Part shown: piece by piece, positions 57,330 through 64,000 of the stretch
How the letters are laid out: each line of letters opens with the position of its first letter
Numbering within the stretch: the first letter of the stretch is position 1
DNA from: Megascapheus bottae
Taxonomy: Eukaryota > Chordata > Mammalia > Rodentia > Geomyidae
Direction of reading: 5' to 3'
DNA length: 64,000 bases
Assembly: GCA_024803745.1 (NCBI GenBank)
Contig: JANJXV010000010.1
Coordinates: 29,003,525 to 29,067,524 of the forward strand
The notes under the pieces: model-generated
The model's database searches: none
What the model saw: the letters and a program-made list of their open reading frames with translations, nothing else
What the model was told of the DNA's origin: nothing
Made by a program: the position numbers and the translations under genes

Positions 57330-60300
57330 TGCAGAGTAAGAAAGAAGAAAGTTCTCAATTAAGCTCCTTCTTATGACATTGGAAACATGAATTAGCCCAA
57401 AGAAAGCATGTGAAAGGAAAATTTAAAATATAAAAGAAGAAACACATGAAATATAGACAATGAAAATCACAGAGAAAAATACAAGTAAACCAACAGTACC
57501 TACCTTAGTATATTTTCTACTCCATGGTTTGAGATCACAGTCTTGACAATTTATTTAAAAAATATTTATTCACATTTTAGTTCAGAAATATAAAGAGTGT
57601 GGTAAATACTATAATACAGAGTTAAAGTATGAAAGGCTCTTCTCCTGAGGATAACTTTGGCTTAGACTAATAGCCAAAACCTGAAGAGTCAGTGATTTAA
57701 CTGTATTGAGATTTCCTCACATCTAAATTAGTATTTCTGAATTGGGGCCCTTTTCTTTTTTCTTTCTAGCTCCATGTGAAAAACTCAGGGTCATTCTACC
57801 TTCTAATTTCATCATCCTCAGTTCAGGATTCTCTCAATGATGTTGTGTCTTATCTCCTCAAGCAAACAAAGTAAGAGGTTTTAAGGATTTAAATTACTCA
57901 GTCATAGGATTAGAGCATAGTAAGCATTCCTGCAAAATCTACTTGCCAAGATAATCTGATAAACTTAAAATTATATGTTGCTCAAAACACTCATTTGTAG
58001 TTATTTTTACTGATAAAGGAGAATACTGAACTTTTGCAATTCAATCTTACTGAATAATTTTCAAGGATGTCACAAATATTTTCTAGTTTTTATGGAATTA
58101 TTTATTTTTTAGGCCTAAAATCGATTCTCAAACTTGATACCTGACACTTTTTCTCATTGGCTACCTGTCATGTTTGCAACACTCTTTTCATAGAATTTAT
58201 TGTAGTTTAAGGGAAATTTAAACAAGTCTTTCACACAATTCTATGCATATTTTTGAAGTTATGGAATATAATTACTCAAGGTCCTTAAATTGGAAAAGTG
58301 GAAGAATCACCTGTAAATTGACTTCTTTCTAATCACATAAATTGTAACAATCTCTCCTTGCTGTGTTTCTTCTTTCCTTTGGCTAAAATCAGGGCAGTGG
58401 CTAATACAGGATGAACACATTTTTGCATATTTCATTCCTGAAAACAACTCTTGAACTGTAAATTTTCAATAATAGCATATTAGGTTTGCAAACATGAAGC
58501 ATGTAACTTAATATTACTGAGTATTAAATGTAAAGTATCTTAAAAATCTCTTTCATTTCCAGCTGTGTGAATTACAGCTTCTTGTCAAAGAAGAAAAAAA
58601 TGTACACACTCCCTCTTCTTCCCCCTCATCTTGTGAAATGATATTTTAAATTGATGGAGTGTATAAAAGTCAAAGCTTTGAAAACATCATACCATAGAAC
58701 AATTTCTGTATATCTTGATTCATAGCTCCAAAACACACAGAGAACTGTACTATATAAGATGATTTTGCTTTCTAAATATTCTGTTTAGAACACATAGATT
58801 ATGTTGGAATGTATTTCCTTTACTGTAATGGTACTAGTTTTAGACAGAATGGTAAAGCATGACCTTCAGCTGACAGAGAGGATGCTGTGTCTTGTACCAG
58901 ACAATAGCAGATGATGAAAATGTATAGTCCTTCCTGTTATTGAAAAATTCCAGATGTTTGACTGAATAGGAGAAGGATCTGGCAGAAAAGAAATGAGCTC
59001 TAATATCCTATCTAGTGTAAAATGATAACAAGCAATATTGTTATTAGGCAGTTGTTGCACTAAGTTTTTCAATACTACCTAAAATTACCTTTAGAAATAA
59101 TGCAGCTGAGGTATTTTGCGCATTTGGGATCTACAGCTTTAAGTAATTAATTTTGAAATGTCAGAAAAGAATCTTAGAAAGTACAATAAAACTGAGCCTT
59201 AACAATAAGCTACAAATCCCAACTGCAAACTGCAGTCTATCTTCTGCATATAACCAACTTGAAATGTAATTTTGAAAGTAACTTTCACTCAAGCTAAAAC
59301 TATGTTGGTCAGCACAGCATCCTGCTCTACAATACAGAATAGGCTGTGAAAAGTGATCATGTATGCCAGATTTGACAAATAAAAATATAGGATGTCAGCT
59401 AAATTGAAATTTCTATTCCTGACAAGTAATTGTCAGCACATTATTTTCAACATGTACAGGCAAATGTAATATTCATGCCCTATATTTTAACTAGAAAGTA
59501 TGGCATCCTTTGATGTTTTTAAAACATATAAACTTAGGAAATGGCATACAATGTAAAAATAAATTATTTTTTTACTCTTCACATGAACTTTTTGAAGATA
59601 TTAAGGTGGTAACTAAGATTTTCTTCCTAAAATACTTCGATTCAACATGTAAACAAAGTAAGTTATTTTAGATATCAGTGCGCACGTCATGAAAAGCTGA
59701 GTAAATCTTCACATCTAGACTTTAAATGAGCAAAGAAAACCTATTTGACCATTCTTTAATTTCTATAGATATTTCAACTTTCCAACTGGAAAATTCCCAC
59801 ATGTTATGTAGGAAAATGCTTTTAAAAAAACCACTAACAGACTTACTTAGAAATCTTATTCTCCAAATGAATGTGGATGATTACACTCATGAAAGAAACA
59901 ATTAGCTTAGCTTGATAATAAACATCGAAAGATCAGTGCCAATTGCAACTGCATTATGAGACAATAATAAAAATACATTGCTACATCAAATGTTCACAAA
60001 ACTTCTCTTTGGCTCATTTCTATTATTCCTCATATAGAATTCTAGGCCATTGAAATAAGAAGTTTCCTTTGAGAACTCACTGATTCCTTATCCTCTATCA
60101 TCCCAAGATTCTGTCTGAACATCCTATAATGCCCATTCCCCAAAATCCTGTTGGTTTCATACAGTCTTCTTAAGGCTCTGTGTTTGCTTGGTTATGTTTT
60201 TATTTTTCAGTAATGCACCCACCTTATAACATATCTCTAAATGTTATTGTTATAAACAAATTTCAGTGAAATCCCCTACTCCAGAATTCTGTTTTCATCT

Positions 60301-61200
60301 TAATAAATACTGTCATAGTATGCTTCAAAAGGAAATATTTCTTTTAATAATATTATAAAAAGTAGACTGCCTTTGTGAATTGTTGCCAATTCTGATGTGT
60401 TGATTTATAGTTAATAAGAAAGACATATTCTATGTAAAGTAAATAAGAACTTTATCAGAAATAAAAGTGGTATCATTAGTTTAAGAAATTGACCTTGTCT
60501 TCAATGCCTTTCAAATACTCAACTTATGTATCTGTTAGCTAAAAGCCAGTCTCTTTAGCCAATGCCAGTAGAGGAAAATTAAAAGTTAAAATAACTTCTA
60601 CATGCTTTGCTCAGCAACTCTAAGTTTTATTTATTAAGTTCATCATTGTGATTATTCATTAAAATATCCAATATCACATTTAAGAAATAATTGTTTCTAT
60701 ATATCAAATGTGAATGTTATTTTAATCTAACTTTATATACTTAATAATTTTTTCAACTATTCAAAGCATTTACTTACATTCATTAATTTTTAAGCAATAT
60801 TGCTGCTTTCAGGAGACTCATGAAAAATGTGCTGTTTAATTAAATATACACAAAATTTTAAAAAGTGTCAAAGTACATAAGACAATCACATAGCTAAGTT
60901 TAGAAAAGACATTTTAATAATAAAACTTAAATTTATTTAACTAAACAAAAGCAAATTCATCCTTTTTGAGTTGGGAAATCAGTTAAGAATGATCTAGGAA
61001 ATATTAAATCCATCATTTTACTTTAAGAAAAAAATATTGTGGAATTAAACTTCAGATAAATTATTTAAAATGTTGAGAAAAATATCCATGACTGGCATGG
61101 TAGTTACTCTGACTGAATATCTTTTGAATAAAACAGCAATTAAACATTCTACTTACGTAGATGGACATAGAATCAAAAATCTTAACTATTTATTCTTAGT
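57330..61200. other. unique intergenic sequence
   Basis: About 3.9 kb of AT-rich sequence, the longest stretch without young insertions. A 68-codon minus frame (58866-59072) is unremarkable. No gene, RNA or repeat is supported. Confidence 0.45.
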
Positions 61201-61202
61201 AT

Positions 61203-61322
61203 TTTTTTTTTTGCCAGTCCTGGGCCTTGAGCTAAAGGGACTGAGCACTGCCACTTCTCGCTTTTTTTTCTATGTATGTGGTACGGAGTAATGGAACGTG
61301 AGTCTTCGTGCATGCTGGCCTG
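61203..61322 (-). mobile_element. dimeric ID-like SINE with internal deletion
   Basis: 'ttgccagtcctgggccttgagct' is the antisense 3' end and 'tatgtatgtggtacggagtaatgg' ... 'cgtgcatgctggcctgg' the left unit. Most of the right unit is missing. Confidence 0.85.
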
Positions 61323-61329
61323 GAAAAGT

Positions 61330-61990
61330 ATTTTTTAGAAGCCTTTACTTCAGTCAGCAGACACCCTTGAGTAATCACCTGTATCCCCAAGGAATTTTTC
61401 AATTATGTGGAAGGACAATACATAGGCAAGTAACTGTCACTTGATGAGGTACCAGTTATCTATAATCTAATATGATTTTCATTGATCCTCACGTGAATCT
61501 TCATGTTTAATAAGCTCTAGTTTCACCAATTCTTTCCAAACTCCATTTCTCTGCCATTACAGGCCTCATCGCTTGGGAACATTGTTGAAAGAACTATGCC
61601 TTGCTATGGGAAGTGACTTTTCTGGACTTACAGAAACACTCATGTCTTCATTTTTTTCTTCTTCAGTCACCATAAAATACTGTGAACTCTGTGGTGAGCT
61701 TATGTTTTAGGGGATAGTGAAGCCAGTAAATAAAAGGTGATTTAATTTCTCAGTGACTGTAGGAAGACGAGTCACCTACACATCCAAATTGTATTTTGTC
61801 TAGGGACTTAAATAAGGAAACTATAGCAGCTATTGGTCATATAATTAGTCCAAGACCACAGATTCACATGGTTTCCATGTATGTATATACTACAGACCTG
61901 ACTATCATAAATATAAAGATGATTCTTGAACAAAATTGCTATCATGAATACAAGTCTATGAAAGTTAATTTATATAATAGTTCAATGTTG
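61330..61990. other. unique intergenic sequence
   Basis: No gene recognised. Confidence 0.4.
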
Positions 61991-61994
61991 TATC

Positions 61995-62160
61995 ATGAGA
62001 TAATAACTAACATTTATAGGACATGTATTATGTACCATGCAGACAGCATAATTGATCACAGTTAATATATCAGATTAATTGGGAGTACCATATTATTTTT
62101 TACTGACTGCAGATTGGAGCTCAAGGACATTAAATAAGAGGAAAGTTTCAAGCCAGATCT
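61995..62160 (-). mobile_element. MIR SINE (ancient)
   Basis: 'taactaacatttataggacatgtattatgtaccatgcagaca' followed by 'attggagctcaaggacattaaataag' follows the antisense MIR consensus ('agctaacatttattgagcgcttactatgtgccaggca... '). Confidence 0.7.
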
Positions 62161-62324
62161 ATCCAACAACTTAATTCATCCAGTCAATCAACTCACTAAT
62201 CTGTAGCATCCATATAAAATCTGTTATCACTCTCAGGATTAAAGGAATCTAAACACTGCACCAACACTAATATTAGTTATGTTCCTAAGCAGAGGAGTCC
62301 ATTGATTTGTGCTTCAAATTCTCC

Positions 62325-62415
62325 TTTATGTTTTATTGTCAGAGGGGTTACAGTTACATAAGTAAGGTAGTGAGTATATTTCTTATTGGACATTGTTCAA
62401 ACTTCTGTCCATTCT
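62325..62415 (-). mobile_element. L1 3' tail fragment
   Basis: 'ttttattgtcagaggggttacagttacataagtaaggtagtgag' then 'tattggacattgttcaaac' is the antisense L1 end. Confidence 0.75.
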
Positions 62416-62578
62416 AGTGGTAAGACCTCTGTAATTCTTACCCAGGATTAAAAAGTTAGAAATAACTCAGAGTTTAGCAATGTTCTGAATTAGCTTCTGC
62501 TTTTGTTGATGAGCTTATCTCCTGAAAAAGTAGAATTCCTAAGCTCTAATTTTGTGATAAGATTAAAAATATAAATCA

Positions 62579-62989
62579 GTAGAAACCTTGAGCTCTCCTA
62601 GTAGAGATTTGCAATAGAACAAAATCTAGAGACATTAGGCCAAATAGTATGACACTTAATGTAAGGACCTCCAGGAGAAGGAAACAAAAGCCATACAATG
62701 AATGACTGTTGTTCTTAATGTACTATGTTATCTCTCATCTCTTTTGCCATCCCTTGGTTATCTCATATTGTTACAATATTTCACCTTGTTAACAGATATA
62801 TTTTATATGTGCTTAATTGGTTATTTGAAATTGGATAGGAAAGGGGGGAAATCAAGATAAGTGGGGGGAGGGTGGAAGGGAAATGGGGACCATGTCATGA
62901 GAAAGGGTATCAATGTTTGTGAAGTTATGCACATTTTATCTTGTGAATATAATGTAACCCTTCTATTAATCACAATAAAAAATAAATAA
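62579..62989 (+). mobile_element. L1 3' UTR, 5'-truncated
   Basis: 'agaaaccttgagctctcctagtag', 'gtactatgttatctctcatctc', 'aggaaaggggggaaatc', 'gaaagggtatcaatgtttgtg', 'aatcacaataaaaaat'. A near-duplicate AAAATATAAATCAG / AAATATATAAATCAG flanks it (about 62565-62578 and 62990-63004). Confidence 0.95.
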
Positions 62990-63004
62990 AAATATATAAA
63001 TCAG

Positions 63005-63440
63005 CCATCAATCTATGTTAGGGAATATTTCCATTTACTATTTCTATTTAAAATGTATGTTCTATAATTCAAAATTCTTTTCTAACGTTATCATAATGGG
63101 TTCAACGGCTTGTATTAAGCTTCCAAAACCTATATTTTAAAAACACTCATAAAAGCAGGGTGTTTTTAGTCTACACTAATCAATTTTAAGAAATTAAATA
63201 ATGGCCATCTAGCTAAAATTTTTACCTTCACAGATAAATATTTGGAAAATCCCAGAAAATTTATCTAAAGGAAGATGATAATAGAGAAATAAGAATTAAT
63301 ATTTCATGGTGATGAAAGAAGTGAGACTATCCTTTGGTTAAACCACCAGGTCTGGACAATGTAACCATCTTTAGAGCAAACTTTAGATTAATAAACCTTC
63401 TGTAAAACTTAGAGTCAACAACACTGTGTGTACTTTAAGA
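63005..63440. other. unique intergenic sequence
   Basis: AT-rich. Nothing recognised. Confidence 0.4.
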
Positions 63441-63444
63441 GGTT

Positions 63445-63700
63445 AGAAAATCATTGACAGTCTTAAACGTATAAAAGCCAACCAATCAGTAACAGACCCA
63501 CATTTCTGGACAACAACCAATCAGCCGGTGATTTAGTTAAGTAACCATGATTCTGAAGTATCAGCAATCAACAGCAGCTTCCTTTGCGACCAAGCTAACA
63601 CAAGTCTGTCAATCCCTAATCACCTATCCCTTAACACCTGTCTCCCAAATCATGTCGAAGATCAACACAGATCAATTTTCCAAATACAGCTTTTCAGACA
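63445..63700 (+). mobile_element. possible ERV1-like LTR fragment
   Basis: Two CCAAT boxes in 'agccaaccaatcagtaac' and 'caacaaccaatcagccgg' about 40 bases apart, as in the LTR at 29.2 kb, followed by 'cttcctttgcgaccaagc'. Boundaries, poly-A signal and target duplication were not found. Confidence 0.35.
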
Positions 63701-64000
63701 AGCAGATGTAAAGTCCACTTTTCAGGATTAGATATGATTGACACATAGTCCTAAATTTCAAGTGCTTCGACAGACCACCTTTTGTTTACAGTTAGAAATG
63801 AGTTTAGGTTTGGAGTCATAGACCAGCCAACCAATTGTGAGATCAAATTTGATTTCTTCACTTCTTCCAATGATCCCCATTATCTTTTTCTTTGCTATTT
63901 GTGCTATATCCAAATCTCAAAATGCCAAAACAGCAGTGAGAAGAGACCTTTGTAAAAGCAGAAATTGAATCATTTTGAAGCAACTGTACCATATATGATG
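63701..64000. other. unique intergenic sequence to window end
   Basis: Nothing recognised. Confidence 0.4.

Overview
This window looks like intergenic DNA from a rodent nuclear genome, most likely a geomyoid (kangaroo rat, pocket mouse or pocket gopher). The reasons are AT-rich sequence, dozens of L1 fragments from one lineage, and two abundant SINE designs. One SINE is a dimer of two ID-like (tRNA-derived) units. The other joins a 7SL/B1-like left unit to an ID-like right unit. Both designs are known from the squirrel-related and beaver/geomyoid rodents. The genus is inference. I found no intact protein-coding gene, tRNA, rRNA or CRISPR array.

Layout. 1-4.9 kb: an L1 3' end, SINE pieces, and a 5'-inverted (twin-primed) L1 at about 1.5-3.55 kb. 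4.7-8.9 kb: microsatellites, old L1 tails and one SINE. 8.9-15 kb: mostly unique sequence with a MIR and a SINE. 15.0-17.1 kb: a DDX18 processed pseudogene inserted inside an older SINE. 17.1-22.7 kb: unique sequence with two dimeric SINEs, a possible exon, and a strong 49-bp inverted repeat at 21.1-21.3 kb. 22.7-31 kb: old L1 pieces, MIR, SINEs, and an ERV1-like LTR split by an L1. 32.0-39.2 kb: a nearly full-length 7.1-kb L1 with 5'UTR, ORF1, ORF2 and 3'UTR, all broken by stops and frameshifts. 40.3-40.7 kb: a solo IAP/ERVK-like LTR. 42-49 kb: L1 fragments, SINEs, a MIR, an unidentified mRNA 3'-end retrocopy with an unusually long 40-bp target duplication, a long CT tract, and an L1 with two tandem 3' ends. 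49-64 kb: mostly unique AT-rich sequence with scattered L1 tails, SINEs, a MIR and a probable LTR fragment near the right edge.

The biology here is a record of L1-driven reverse transcription. L1 machinery moved its own truncated and inverted copies, the SINEs, a DDX18 mRNA and an unidentified mRNA. Several insertions can be ordered in time by nesting: SINE then DDX18, LTR then L1, old unique sequence then L1 tail. Nothing in the sequence points to an operon-like or defence system. The most unusual signals are the long inverted repeat, the 40-bp duplication, the two-tailed L1 and the unexplained open frame with splice-like ends near 17.4-17.7 kb.
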